From assembly GCF_019083805.1 (NCBI RefSeq), contig NZ_JAHRDV010000006.1:1-64000 (forward strand): a stretch of 64,000 nucleotides of DNA, given 5' to 3'. Shown one piece after another: positions 25,729 to 34,453 of the stretch (positions are counted from its first letter, which is position 1; every line of letters starts with the position of its first letter). Below the pieces are notes generated by a model, which was given only the letters and a program-made list of their open reading frames with translations, had not been told where the DNA came from and searched no databases. A program made the position numbers and the translations under genes. This stretch comes from Acetobacter estunensis (GTDB lineage Bacteria; Pseudomonadota; Alphaproteobacteria; Acetobacterales; Acetobacteraceae).

Positions 25729-26415
25729 ATGCGCGGCATAGATTTCAGTTCCCTGCACGGTCTGGTTGTGACTTTGCTGGGCCTCGTGCTGGTTACGTTG
25801 CTCGGTGTGGGGTTGCGGCTCATGGTGATGCTGACGGTCCAGCAGCGACGCGAGCGTCTCAATCGTCAGATCAATGAACGGTTGAGCACCCTGATGGGGG
25901 CGTATCGGACATTGGGCGGGTCTTTCACCGGAGATCTGTTGGTGGACCCTACGCATCTGCGGGATCTGCGTCAGCAGGCGCAGGAAAACGGCACATCTCT
26001 TCCCGAAGACCTGCCCTCCAGCTTCGAGCGGGCGCGGCGTATCCGCGATGCAGTGGAGGGGGCGTTATCGGACATTATTTTGCTGGGCACGGAGGAACAG
26101 GTGCGACTGGCTGCGAAAGCCGCCTGCGATCTGACAGCCGGACGACCTGTTCACACACGTGAACTGGTTGTGGCGCTGCGCGATTTCATCCGCAAGGCGC
26201 TCGACCTCGAGGCGGTGCCTTCCGATGTGCTGATCCCCGACCAGGGGCCGACACGCCCGACGACGGGAGGCGGTGCAAACAAGGACAAGAAAGAAGGCGG
26301 CAAGGGCAATCGTGGTGGCGGAGCCGGTGGAGGTGCCGGAGGAATGGGTGGCGGTGGCGGCATGGGTATGGGCTTCGGGGGTGCGGCGGAGGAACACACC
26401 GCAACGTCCCACTGA
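25729..26415 (+). CDS. Membrane-anchored hypothetical protein with Gly-rich tail
   Basis: This 228-residue protein starts MRGIDFSSLHGLVVTLLGLV, with one N-terminal transmembrane helix extending to about residue 35. A helical cytosolic domain follows (QQRRERLNRQINERLSTLMG, DAVEGALSDIILLGTEEQV). The last 50 residues are Lys then Gly/Met-rich. A strong AAAGGAG precedes the ATG. It converges on a GNAT gene, with 7 bases between stops. No known family is recognised; a scaffold or regulator anchored to the inner membrane is a guess. Confidence 0.7.
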   Translation: MRGIDFSSLHGLVVTLLGLVLVTLLGVGLRLMVMLTVQQRRERLNRQINERLSTLMGAYRTLGGSFTGDLLVDPTHLRDLRQQAQENGTSLPEDLPSSFERARRIRDAVEGALSDIILLGTEEQVRLAAKAACDLTAGRPVHTRELVVALRDFIRKALDLEAVPSDVLIPDQGPTRPTTGGGANKDKKEGGKGNRGGGAGGGAGGMGGGGGMGMGFGGAAEEHTATSH

Positions 26416-26422
26416 GGCAGTG

Positions 26423-26929
26423 TCAGTGTACAGGCAGCGTGCCGTTCAGCGCGCGATACATCACCAGCGCATCGACCGGGCCATGCAGCGGATGATCGAA
26501 GGCGTCCGGCAGGCGCCCCACCGTGTGGAAGCCGAACTGCTGCCATAGTCGGATCGCGTTTTCATTTGTGCTGATGACGAAGTTGAACTGCATGGCGCGG
26601 TAGCCCCGCATATGCGCGTGGGCGAGGGAGTGCAGCGCCATCTGTTGTCCGATGCCACGGCCGCGTGCGCTGACATGGGTCATGTAGCCGCAGTTGCAGA
26701 CATGCCGTCCGCCGCCCGCCTGATTGGGGCGCAGATAATAGGTGCCAAGAAGAGCGCCCGAATCGTCATGCGCCACGAAGGTCTCCTTGTCCGACCCGAG
26801 CCAGTAAGCCAGCGCCTCGTCCTGCTCCATGTCTCGATCGAGTGCGTAGGTGTCGCCTGCGCGGATGATGGGGCCGAGGATGGCCCACAGAGCGGGCTGG
26901 TCGTTGGCGTGAGCAGGGCGGATCTGCAT
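26423..26929 (-). CDS. GNAT-family N-acetyltransferase
   Basis: This 168-residue protein starts MQIRPAHANDQPALWAILGP. The acetyl-CoA-binding motif A is visible in THVSARGRGIGQQMALHSLA (R-x-x-G-x-G/A), followed by NENAIRLWQQFGFHTVGRLP. An in-frame ORF extends upstream to 27025 but its sequence is not GNAT-like; ATG 26929 is the better start. The GFHTVGRLPDAF ending is seen in the phosphinothricin/amino-acid acetylating subgroup; the substrate is not known. Confidence 0.87.
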   Translation of the reverse strand: MQIRPAHANDQPALWAILGPIIRAGDTYALDRDMEQDEALAYWLGSDKETFVAHDDSGALLGTYYLRPNQAGGGRHVCNCGYMTHVSARGRGIGQQMALHSLAHAHMRGYRAMQFNFVISTNENAIRLWQQFGFHTVGRLPDAFDHPLHGPVDALVMYRALNGTLPVH

Positions 26930-27084
26930 GAAATTCGGTCCTGTGTGGGGTGGATGTGAAAAAGCAGTTAATATCGTTTTGATTTGGTTCTGTTTTAACT
27001 GAAACGTCACGAATGCGTCGCTCAAAATAGCCTAACGATGCCCCGAAATCATGACCTTGGTCGTCAATTCCGGGATATTTGCCG

Positions 27085-29691
27085 ATGAGCAGCAGCCAGC
27101 CGATCACGTTGGACACAGACCAGATCTATATGAATGGTGACGACGTGGAGACGTCAAAGGCGACGGTGACGGTCGATCTGGATGATGTCGGAAAGCTGGG
27201 CATCCTCAACACCGGAACTCTTGCATCTGATTCCAAGCGCGGCATCGACACATCAGGCACGGCGGCCAGCGATGCGCTGCTGGGGATTGTCAATCTCGGC
27301 ACCATCAGCGGCAGCGATGACGGCATCCGTATCGACAGCGACCTACCCGATGGTGTGCTGGCGTTGGTCAATGACGGGACCATCACGTCCACGACCGATG
27401 GACAGGCCATCGATTTCAACTCGGTTGCGACCAACAAGGCCACGTTGATCGCCAATCTCAGCGATGGTGTCATCACCTCGACGGATGCCGATGCGGTGCG
27501 TCCCGGCAACAATGCCATCGTCGCAAATCTTGGCGTTATCTATGCCGGTGGTGAAAACGGTGCGACCAAGAACGACGGCATCGATTTTCAGGATTACAGC
27601 GGCACGGTGCTCAATGACGGCGCCATTTCCGGTGCGCGTCACGCCATCACCAGCAGCGCGGACCTGACGGTCCTCAATGGTCCTGATGGACACATTCTTG
27701 GACGGGATGGCTCGGGCGTGGGGTCGGACGGCAACGGCTCCGTGCTGAATTTCGGCACGATCACGGGCGCGTATGACGGATCGGGCACCGGTGACGGCGA
27801 TGGCGTGGACATCGACGGCTATGCCAGCGTGGTAAACTACGGCGTTATTCAGGGCACGGGGGCTGCTGGCAACGGTTCGGACGGGTATCCCAACACCAGT
27901 GAGGGCGTGTCCATCGGCGGCGGTGTGATCGTCAATGAAAAGGGCGCGGTCATCAGTGGCGCCAACAACGCCATTCTTGTGGATGACAGCAGTCAGGGCG
28001 ATGCGCCGTATGCCACAACAGTTGTGAACTATGGTGTTATTGCCGGGCTGGATGGCTACGGCATCCACATCACGGACACGTTTGGGGATACGATCACCAA
28101 CGCGGGTACGATTGCGGGCACGACAGCCGCCATCGCGCTGGGCGATGGAGACGATACCCTCAACATCCTGACAGGCTCGGTCATTTCGGGAACCGTCGAT
28201 GGCGGTGGCGGCACGAACACCGTCAACCTGATCGGGCAGGGCACATTCGAGGGCGCGGACAATTTCCAGCGCATGAGCGTGACGGGAAGCTGGACCCTGT
28301 CGGGCGATCAGTCGTACGATCTGATCGGCCTGAATACGGGGGCGGTGCTCACGCTTGAAGGCGGTCTCGATGACAGCTCCACGGTGGCCTTCACATCGTC
28401 TGGAACACTGGTTCTGGAAGAGCCCACCTCCTTCGCCGCTGCGGTCGTGAACTTTGATGCCAGTGACTACATCGATTTCGCAGCACTGGCCTACGATCCT
28501 GACACTATAGTAGCGGTTTCGGGTTCGGATGTGACCGTCACCGCTGGCAGCCTTAGCTACACATTGACGGTCACTCTCGCGGCGGACGTGAGCGGTTTCG
28601 CTCTTTCCGAGGACTGTGACGGCTCACTGCTGCTCTCCGCCGTCGTCTGCTTTTTGCCCGGCAGTCTCATCGCTACGGAAAACGGCGATGTCGCTGTGGA
28701 AAACCTTCGTCCGGGAATGAAGGTTCCAACATTCGACGGCGTGCCGGGCGAGATGAAGGACATCGTCTGGGTGGGGCGGCAGGATGTGCGTGTGGCGCGG
28801 GGCATTGCTCCCGATCTGGCAGGATGCCCGGTGCGTATTCGCGCCGGTGCGCTGACCGATGGCGCGCCGTCTGTCGATCTTCTAGTGACGCCAGAACATT
28901 GCCTGTTTTTTTCAGGAAAGTTCGTGCCTGCACGGATGCTGGTCAACGGTGCGAGCATTGCCTACGATCGGAATATCCGTTCCTACACCTGTTATCATAT
29001 CGAAACGCGGGATCATGCGGTTATCCGCGCCAACGGGATTCTGACGGAAAGCTATCTGGACACAGGTAACCGTCGTCATTTCCGTCCGCTGGGACAAGGT
29101 GGTGTGATCGCGGCTTTTAACGGTGCTGTCCGCAACTGGGAAAAGGATGCGGCTACGGAACTGTGCGTGGCGCGTGAAGTGGTCGAGCCACTGTATCGCC
29201 AGATTGCGGAACGCGCGGTGTCGATGGGGTTCATGGCGACACCTTCCGCTCCTGTCATGCACGATCCCGATCTGTATCTTCTGACCTCGGATGGTCGGAA
29301 ACTGCTGCCGACACGCTTGTCGGAGGGGCGTTTTGCTTTCCATCTTCTGGGTGGACTTACGCATGTGTGCATCGTCTCGCGGACGGCGCGTCCATGCGAT
29401 GCCATCGGTCCGTTTGTGGATGACCGCCGGGATCTTGGCGTGCTGATCGGACAGATCACTCTCGATGACGCTCATGATGTCCGCGTTCTCAAGGATCATC
29501 TGACACAGGACATTGAGGGATGGGGTGTGCGTGAGGCCGTCCCGATGCGCTGGACGAAAGGACGCGCAATGCTGCCTTTGCCGCGTCTGCGTCCTGACTC
29601 TTCGGCCATGCTGATGCTACACGTTCATGCGGCGGGGCCATATTGCGTGGATGGGTTCTTCGATGAGGAACATCCCAGCAACGCGGCCTGA
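27085..29691 (+). CDS. Large surface/secreted protein: beta-strand repeats plus Hint domain
   Basis: The 868-residue protein has no signal peptide. Residues 1-500 are short strand-loop repeats in which an Asn-Tyr/Leu-Gly-x-Ile pattern recurs (VVNYGVIQGTG, VVNYGVIAGLDGYGI, TITNAGTIAGTT), suggesting a right-handed beta-helix. Around Cys522, CFLPGSLIATENGDVAVENL opens a Hint_2 domain, the autoprocessing fold shared with inteins and hedgehog; VTPEHCLFFSGKF and the NGILTESYLDT block complete it. Hint proteins of this type are common in alphaproteobacteria, often as type-I-secreted proteins. The C-terminal 200 residues are unassigned. Isolated, with no secretion genes next to it. Confidence 0.8.
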   Translation: MSSSQPITLDTDQIYMNGDDVETSKATVTVDLDDVGKLGILNTGTLASDSKRGIDTSGTAASDALLGIVNLGTISGSDDGIRIDSDLPDGVLALVNDGTITSTTDGQAIDFNSVATNKATLIANLSDGVITSTDADAVRPGNNAIVANLGVIYAGGENGATKNDGIDFQDYSGTVLNDGAISGARHAITSSADLTVLNGPDGHILGRDGSGVGSDGNGSVLNFGTITGAYDGSGTGDGDGVDIDGYASVVNYGVIQGTGAAGNGSDGYPNTSEGVSIGGGVIVNEKGAVISGANNAILVDDSSQGDAPYATTVVNYGVIAGLDGYGIHITDTFGDTITNAGTIAGTTAAIALGDGDDTLNILTGSVISGTVDGGGGTNTVNLIGQGTFEGADNFQRMSVTGSWTLSGDQSYDLIGLNTGAVLTLEGGLDDSSTVAFTSSGTLVLEEPTSFAAAVVNFDASDYIDFAALAYDPDTIVAVSGSDVTVTAGSLSYTLTVTLAADVSGFALSEDCDGSLLLSAVVCFLPGSLIATENGDVAVENLRPGMKVPTFDGVPGEMKDIVWVGRQDVRVARGIAPDLAGCPVRIRAGALTDGAPSVDLLVTPEHCLFFSGKFVPARMLVNGASIAYDRNIRSYTCYHIETRDHAVIRANGILTESYLDTGNRRHFRPLGQGGVIAAFNGAVRNWEKDAATELCVAREVVEPLYRQIAERAVSMGFMATPSAPVMHDPDLYLLTSDGRKLLPTRLSEGRFAFHLLGGLTHVCIVSRTARPCDAIGPFVDDRRDLGVLIGQITLDDAHDVRVLKDHLTQDIEGWGVREAVPMRWTKGRAMLPLPRLRPDSSAMLMLHVHAAGPYCVDGFFDEEHPSNAA

Positions 29692-29711
29692 ACAGATGGC
29701 TGTGTTTCTAT

Positions 29712-29741
29712 AGCCCCGGCTCCAATGCAAAAGCCGGGGCT
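29712..29741. terminator. Perfect hairpin between converging genes
   Basis: AGCCCCGGCT and AGCCGGGGCT form a 10-bp perfect stem with a 10-base loop, placed just after the Hint-protein stop and just before the stop of the converging dehydrogenase. There is no long T-run on either side, so termination is probably by hairpin stability or Rho-assisted. Confidence 0.6.
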
Positions 29742-29748
29742 GATGCCG

Positions 29749-30720
29749 TCAGGCCGTGACAGGAGTGACAGGTGGTTTGCCTGCCGCCACGGCCGCCACG
29801 TTATCGAGCGCGAGCATCCCCATATCGGTACGGGTCTCCACCGTGGCGCTGCCCACATGCGGTGTCATGAACAGGTTGGGCAATTCCAGAAGACGTGGAT
29901 CGGGGTGAGGTTCGTTGCGGCAGACATCCAGCCCGGCGCCCGCAAGATGCCCGCTGCGCAGGGCGTCGATCAGCGCGTCCTCGTTCACCAGCCGTCCACG
30001 GGCAGCGTTGACGAAGATCGCGCCTTTCGGAAGCTTCGCCAGAAAGGCTGCATCGACCATGCCGTCCGTGTCATCGCTGCCGGGCAGGTGCAGGCTGATG
30101 ATCTGACATCGTGGCAGCATGTCATCGAGATGCTCCACCCATGTCGCGCCTTCTTCCTTCTCGGGTGAAAGACGGCGGCGATTGTTGTAGAGCACCGTCA
30201 TGCCAAAGCCGCGTGCCCGTCGCGCCACGGCCTGACCGATGCGGCCCATGCCCACGATACCCAGCGTCTTACCGCTCACGCGCTGGCCGAGCATCTCGTC
30301 CATGCCCAGATCGCGTCCCCAGCCCGCGCGCACGAGTGCTGTGTATTCGGCGGCCCGGCGGGAGGCGGCAAGGATCAGCAGCATGGCAAGATCAGCGTTG
30401 CAGTCCGTCAGCACGTCGGGGGTGTTGCTCACCGCAATGCCGCGCGCGGTGATGGCGGCGACATCGAGATGATCGAGACCGACGCTGACAGTAGCCACCA
30501 GCTTGACCGAGGAAGGGATGCGCTGCGCTGCTTCGGCGTTGATGGCGGCGTGGTGCGTCACCAGCATGGCCTCGGCGTGCGTCTCTTCCGCGAGACGGAA
30601 GAGGGTATCAGTATCCAACGGCTTGTCTGGTGGTGGCGGAGCGTCGAATTCTGATGCGATACGGGCCTCGACCGCCTCTGGGAGTCGGACACTGCGAACG
30701 ATGTGAGGGCGGGCGGCCAT
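29749..30720 (-). CDS. D-2-hydroxyacid dehydrogenase (2-ketogluconate/glyoxylate reductase type)
   Basis: This 323-residue NAD(P)H-dependent dehydrogenase has the nucleotide-binding motif LGIVGMGRIGQAVARRARGF. The catalytic arginine is in VNAARGRLVNEDAL, the glutamate in DVCRNEPHPDP, and the histidine in MTPHVGSAT. The closest family is GhrB/2-ketogluconate reductase; in acetic acid bacteria such an enzyme returns 2-ketogluconate to gluconate. That substrate is inferred from lineage, not seen in the sequence. It is divergent from aat, with 180 bases between starts. Confidence 0.85.
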   Translation of the reverse strand: MAARPHIVRSVRLPEAVEARIASEFDAPPPPDKPLDTDTLFRLAEETHAEAMLVTHHAAINAEAAQRIPSSVKLVATVSVGLDHLDVAAITARGIAVSNTPDVLTDCNADLAMLLILAASRRAAEYTALVRAGWGRDLGMDEMLGQRVSGKTLGIVGMGRIGQAVARRARGFGMTVLYNNRRRLSPEKEEGATWVEHLDDMLPRCQIISLHLPGSDDTDGMVDAAFLAKLPKGAIFVNAARGRLVNEDALIDALRSGHLAGAGLDVCRNEPHPDPRLLELPNLFMTPHVGSATVETRTDMGMLALDNVAAVAAGKPPVTPVTA

Positions 30721-30901
30721 GTTAATCTCCTGAATGGGGGCGCGTGCCCCGATGATGCGGGGCGATCAGCGCTGCATGCAAGCGTGTGACTTTTACGTAA
30801 AAGGGAAACAGCCGATCGGGGAAGAGGTTGCGACATGTGTTCGCAGGGCTGGCTGCGGCGCGTATGATGGGGCGACGAAGAGCAGAACAGATGGGCGTGA
30901 G

Positions 30902-31573
30902 ATGAGCGGGGAAATCGAACTGACGCCGGAGTTGATGTTACGGGCCTATTCCATCGGTCTTTTCCCAATGGCGAGCGATGACCGTCCAGATCAGCTGGAC
31001 TGGTATGACCCGGATCCGCGCGGTGTCATGCCGCTGCATCGTTTCCATCTGTCGAAACGGCTGGCCCGCACGGCGCTGAGTGACCGGTTCGAGGTTGTCG
31101 TGGATCGTGATTTCGAAGGCACGATGCGGGCCTGCGCGGCCCCGGCGCCGGGGCGGGAGACGACATGGATCAGCGAGACCATCGTGCGTCTGTTCTGTGC
31201 CCTGCACCGGGAGGGCTTCGCGCACAGCGTCGAGGCGTGGAGTGAGGGGCGCATGGTGGGTGGCCTATATGGAGTGGCGCTGGGCGCAGCCTTTTTCGGT
31301 GAAAGCATGTTCAGCCGGGCGACGGACGCCTCCAAGGTGGCGCTGGTGCATCTCGTGGCGCGTCTGCGTCTGTGTGGGTTCGAACTGTTGGACACGCAGT
31401 TCGGCACGGCACATCTGGCGCAGTTCGGGGGGATCGAGATCCCGGCCTTTCGCTACAAGGAGGCGCTGGCGCGTGCTGTTCGCGTCGATCCGCGGTGGAC
31501 AGGAATTGTAGAGGCGGAACTTTGTGACGAAATTCGGCGCATGCGGGAGGAAACGGCGTCAAGGGGCTGTTGA
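30902..31573 (+). CDS. aat: Leucyl/phenylalanyl-tRNA--protein transferase
   Basis: Aat adds Leu or Phe to N-terminal Arg/Lys of proteins, marking them for ClpAP degradation. The 223-residue product has the conserved LMLRAYSIGLFPMA, WYDPDPRGVMPL, GLYGVALGAAFFGESMFSR, and LDTQFGTAHLAQFGG blocks. Length is typical for the family. ATG 30902 is chosen because it opens the conserved N-terminus; an in-frame ORF reaches back to 30734 with no protein-like sequence. The ribosome-binding site is weak. Confidence 0.95.
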   Translation: MSGEIELTPELMLRAYSIGLFPMASDDRPDQLDWYDPDPRGVMPLHRFHLSKRLARTALSDRFEVVVDRDFEGTMRACAAPAPGRETTWISETIVRLFCALHREGFAHSVEAWSEGRMVGGLYGVALGAAFFGESMFSRATDASKVALVHLVARLRLCGFELLDTQFGTAHLAQFGGIEIPAFRYKEALARAVRVDPRWTGIVEAELCDEIRRMREETASRGC

Positions 31574-31648
31574 CGGCGCGGGTGTTATGGGGTGGTTTCA
31601 TTTTCGTGAGCGCATGCTTGTGGAGCCCGACTGGAAAGGACGTCGCCA

Positions 31649-32419
31649 ATGATCGCAACCGTTTCGTGGAGGCGCGGACTTGCCGCTGCAACGCTGCTGG
31701 CTAGCCTGTCGGCGTCGGGAAGTGCCGTTGCCGCGTCCGAACATCCGCCGTTGATGCCTCTGCGCGATGCGGTCGTGACGTACGATGTCCAGCCGGACGG
31801 GGCGCCTGAAAGCCAACGCGTGAAGGTGTGGTTCACGACGGAGGGGGCGCGCATGCGGGTGGACTCGCCCGATGGCGCGGCGTCCACCATTCTCGATCGC
31901 ACCAATCAGGCTGTCACCATCGTTTTGCACCGGCAGCATGTGTACAGCCATCTGGTGCGGCGGGGGACCGTGCGCAATCCGTTCCTCCTCGATGTCTCCA
32001 TGCAGTTCCAGCGCAAGGGAGAGCGCAACATTGCCGGTGTGAGCTGTACGTTGTGGGATGTGACGACCGCGCACGGACAGGCGACGGCATGTGTCACCGC
32101 GGATGGGCTGGTGCTGGCGGAGGAAGGCGTCGATGCCGACGGCGCGAAGGGCAAGCTGTCTGCGGTTACGGTCGATTATCACCCCATCGCCGCATCCGAG
32201 TTCGAGCCGCCTGCGGGGTATCAGGAAGTGACGCAACGCTCGGCCAAAGCGGGAGGCACGGCGGCTCCGGCTACGCCGAAGATTGCGACACCGTCTTCTC
32301 CGGCAAAGGGCGAGGAACCGCTGATTCAGACGCCGCATGAAACGACCCCTGATACATCGGATCTGCCCAAGGAATCGGAGGCCGATGTCGGCTCGCCGGG
32401 GGCGTCTTCCGCACCATGA
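31649..32419 (+). CDS. Exported hypothetical protein (paralogue 1 of a tandem pair)
   Basis: This 256-residue protein has an AAAGGA ribosome-binding site and a clear signal peptide (LAAATLLASLSASGSAVAAS). The mature domain has YDVQPDGAPESQRVKVWFTT, DRTNQAVTIVLHRQ, and the cysteine-containing block IAGVSCTLWDV...ACVTADG, followed by a Pro/Thr-rich C-terminal tail. The next gene encodes a shorter protein with the same block order (VAGQFCTVWR, ACYTADG), so they are tandem duplicates. The two cysteines probably form a disulfide in the periplasm. No known family is recognised. The stop overlaps the next start by 4 bases. Confidence 0.75.
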   Translation: MIATVSWRRGLAAATLLASLSASGSAVAASEHPPLMPLRDAVVTYDVQPDGAPESQRVKVWFTTEGARMRVDSPDGAASTILDRTNQAVTIVLHRQHVYSHLVRRGTVRNPFLLDVSMQFQRKGERNIAGVSCTLWDVTTAHGQATACVTADGLVLAEEGVDADGAKGKLSAVTVDYHPIAASEFEPPAGYQEVTQRSAKAGGTAAPATPKIATPSSPAKGEEPLIQTPHETTPDTSDLPKESEADVGSPGASSAP

Positions 32420-33006
32420 TGAGAAGGGAAAGACGCCATTTTCTGCGTAATAGTGGAATACTGGCTCTGGGCCTGATGGCCTCTCTCGCGGCGCAGGCGG
32501 ACGAGGCCACAGGCCCCTATGTCACGCCGTCGGTTGATGTGGCCGTGACGTATGAACTGGCCACTCCGGGAGGAGGTGCGCCTGTCCGTCAGGACATGCA
32601 CTGGCAGGTCGCGACGTTGCGTCAGCGCATCGATCCGGCCGGATCGGCGGTGTATATGATTACATCGTGGAAGGACCGCACGCTGACGGTGGTGGACACG
32701 CTTTCTCATCGTCGCAGCACCATGCCCGCGCCCGGAACGGCTCTGACTCCGCCGGGACAGGTGGCTGCTGGGTCGTTCGCGAGAATGGGCACGGATACGG
32801 TGGCAGGCCAGTTCTGTACGGTCTGGCGCACTGTGGATCAGGACGGTCATCCCGGAGATGCATGCTACACGGCGGACGGCATTCTGGTGAGGATGGTGCA
32901 GGGTGGGCGCACCATGGTGCAGGCGGTGTCGGTTGAGCGTGTGCCGCAGCCCGACACGCTGTTCGTGGTGCCGCAGGATTATTCCGAGACGGCGCCCGCC
33001 CGGTGA
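32416..33006 (+). CDS. Exported hypothetical protein (paralogue 2)
   Basis: This 196-residue protein starts MMRRERRHFLRNSGILALGL, with an arginine-rich N-region followed by a hydrophobic core. RRHFLRN has the twin-arginine look (R-R-x-F-L), so Tat export is possible. The body aligns with the upstream paralogue: VTYELATPG vs VTYDVQPDG, WKDRTLTVVD vs RTNQAVTIV, GQFCTVWR vs GVSCTLWD, ACYTADGILVR vs ACVTADGLVLA. It lacks that paralogue's Pro/Thr-rich tail. ATGA overlap with the upstream stop indicates translational coupling. Function unknown. Confidence 0.75.
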   Translation: MMRRERRHFLRNSGILALGLMASLAAQADEATGPYVTPSVDVAVTYELATPGGGAPVRQDMHWQVATLRQRIDPAGSAVYMITSWKDRTLTVVDTLSHRRSTMPAPGTALTPPGQVAAGSFARMGTDTVAGQFCTVWRTVDQDGHPGDACYTADGILVRMVQGGRTMVQAVSVERVPQPDTLFVVPQDYSETAPAR

Positions 33007-33095
33007 GCCGAAGGGTGGAGCGTCGGTGATGTTCGGGCTTCACATTGCCATAGGTCACGGTTACAGGAGCGCACGGCAGGGAGACGGCGGAAGAG

Positions 33096-34109
33096 ATGAC
33101 TGAAACGATGTCTGTGGGAGTGGTGATTCCTTCCTACAAGGTCACCGCTCACATTCTAGATGTCATCTCCCGTATTGGCCCGGAAGTGCAGAAAATTTAC
33201 GTGGTGGATGATTGCTGTCCAGACCGTTCCGGTGATCTGGTGGAGCGCTCCTGCGCCGATGCCCGTGTGACGGTGGTGCGACATGAGCACAATCAGGGTG
33301 TCGGTGGAGCGGTGATGACAGGCTACCGCGCCGCGATCCGCGACGATGTGGATGTCATTGTGAAGATCGACGGCGACGGTCAGATGGACCCTGCTCTCGT
33401 GCCGGAGTTTGTGGCCCCGATCCTCACGGGACATGCCGATTACACAAAAGGCAATCGGTTCTTCAATCTGGAGGGGCTATCATCCATGCCGGGGATGCGG
33501 CTTTTCGGGAACGCGGTCCTCTCCTTCATGACCAAGATTTCCTCCGGTTACTGGAGCCTGTTCGATCCCACGAATGGGTACACGGCCATTCATCGCGACG
33601 TGGCTGCTCTTCTGCCCATGGAGCGCATCAGTCGTCGTTATTTCTTTGAAACCGACATGCTGTTTCGCCTCAACATTCTCAAGGCGACCGTGCTGGATGT
33701 GCCGATGGCGGCGCAATATGGTGATGAGGTGAGCAATCTCAAGATTGGCAAGGTAGCGCCCGAGTTCCTGCGCAAGCATCTGGTCAATTTCTGCAAGCGT
33801 CTCTTCTACAGCTATTATTTGCGAGATATGTCGCTGGCGTCCTTAGAACTGCCGCTGGGCATTTTACTGGTTCTGGGAGGGACGATCATTGGTGGCATTC
33901 ACTGGCTGCACAGTCTTCATGCGGGCGTGTATGCGTCGGCGGGAACAGTGATGCTGGCAGGATTGCCGATCATTCTTGGGACGCAGTTCATTCTGGCGTT
34001 TCTTTCCTATGATATTCTCTCGGAGCCAGGAAAGCGCACTGGCCTACCGTTATGGCGGGTTCTGGATGCTTACGGTGTCAACGCGAGACGTAAAGTGAGC
34101 GACGTCTGA
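33096..34109 (+). CDS. GT2 glycosyltransferase with C-terminal membrane helices
   Basis: This 337-residue protein has an N-terminal GT2 domain (GVVIPSYKVTAHILDVIS, VVDDCCPDRSGDLV, KIDGDGQMDP with the D-G-D metal site) of the dolichyl/polyprenyl-phosphate sugar-transferase type. Two C-terminal hydrophobic segments (about 248-270 and 285-310) anchor it. Such enzymes transfer a sugar from a nucleotide donor to undecaprenyl phosphate on the cytosolic face. It overlaps an ArnE-like gene by one base, which in turn overlaps a DUF2142 gene: an arrangement suggesting synthesis, flipping and final transfer of a lipid-linked sugar. Confidence 0.87.
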   Translation: MTETMSVGVVIPSYKVTAHILDVISRIGPEVQKIYVVDDCCPDRSGDLVERSCADARVTVVRHEHNQGVGGAVMTGYRAAIRDDVDVIVKIDGDGQMDPALVPEFVAPILTGHADYTKGNRFFNLEGLSSMPGMRLFGNAVLSFMTKISSGYWSLFDPTNGYTAIHRDVAALLPMERISRRYFFETDMLFRLNILKATVLDVPMAAQYGDEVSNLKIGKVAPEFLRKHLVNFCKRLFYSYYLRDMSLASLELPLGILLVLGGTIIGGIHWLHSLHAGVYASAGTVMLAGLPIILGTQFILAFLSYDILSEPGKRTGLPLWRVLDAYGVNARRKVSDV

Positions 34110-34453
34110 TGGATATTTTCTGGTCCATTCTGTGCGTATGCGGCATCGCGATAGGACAGATCCTTTTCAAGATCAGTGCTTCCGGTCTGAAAAAAGCCGG
34201 CACAATGTTCGATGTGCCAAGTCTGGCGGTTCTGACGGCGGCGCTCGCGCTCTATGGCATCACCACTATTGGCTGGGTCTGGGTGTTGCAGCGCGCGGAG
34301 TTGGGGCGCGTTTACCCCTTCATGGCGCTGGCTTTCGTCATTGTGCCTGTTCTGAGCCATTTCTTTTTGCACGAGAGCTTTAACCGACAATACATGCTCG
34401 GTGTCGGACTGATTATCGCGGGAATTGTGGTTTCGTTGGGAGGAAAAGCGTGA
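34109..34453 (+). CDS. Small EamA/SMR-type membrane protein (ArnE-like flippase candidate)
   Basis: The 114-residue protein has four transmembrane helices, starting MDIFWSILCVCGIAIGQILF and including the RVYPFMALAFVIVPVLSHFF signature near helix 3. This is the pattern of ArnE/ArnF-like small transporters, which flip undecaprenyl-phosphate-aminoarabinose in Gram-negatives. A glutamate in the FLHES turn is retained. It starts one base before the GT2 stop and overlaps the DUF2142 gene by 4 bases. Flipping of the GT2 product is inference from context; some relatives act as multidrug pumps. Confidence 0.75.
   Translation: MDIFWSILCVCGIAIGQILFKISASGLKKAGTMFDVPSLAVLTAALALYGITTIGWVWVLQRAELGRVYPFMALAFVIVPVLSHFFLHESFNRQYMLGVGLIIAGIVVSLGGKA

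Noticed and set aside
27085-29691. RTX calcium-binding nonapeptides
   Set aside because: No G-G-x-G-x-D-x-U-x repeats were seen; the repeats are of another type.
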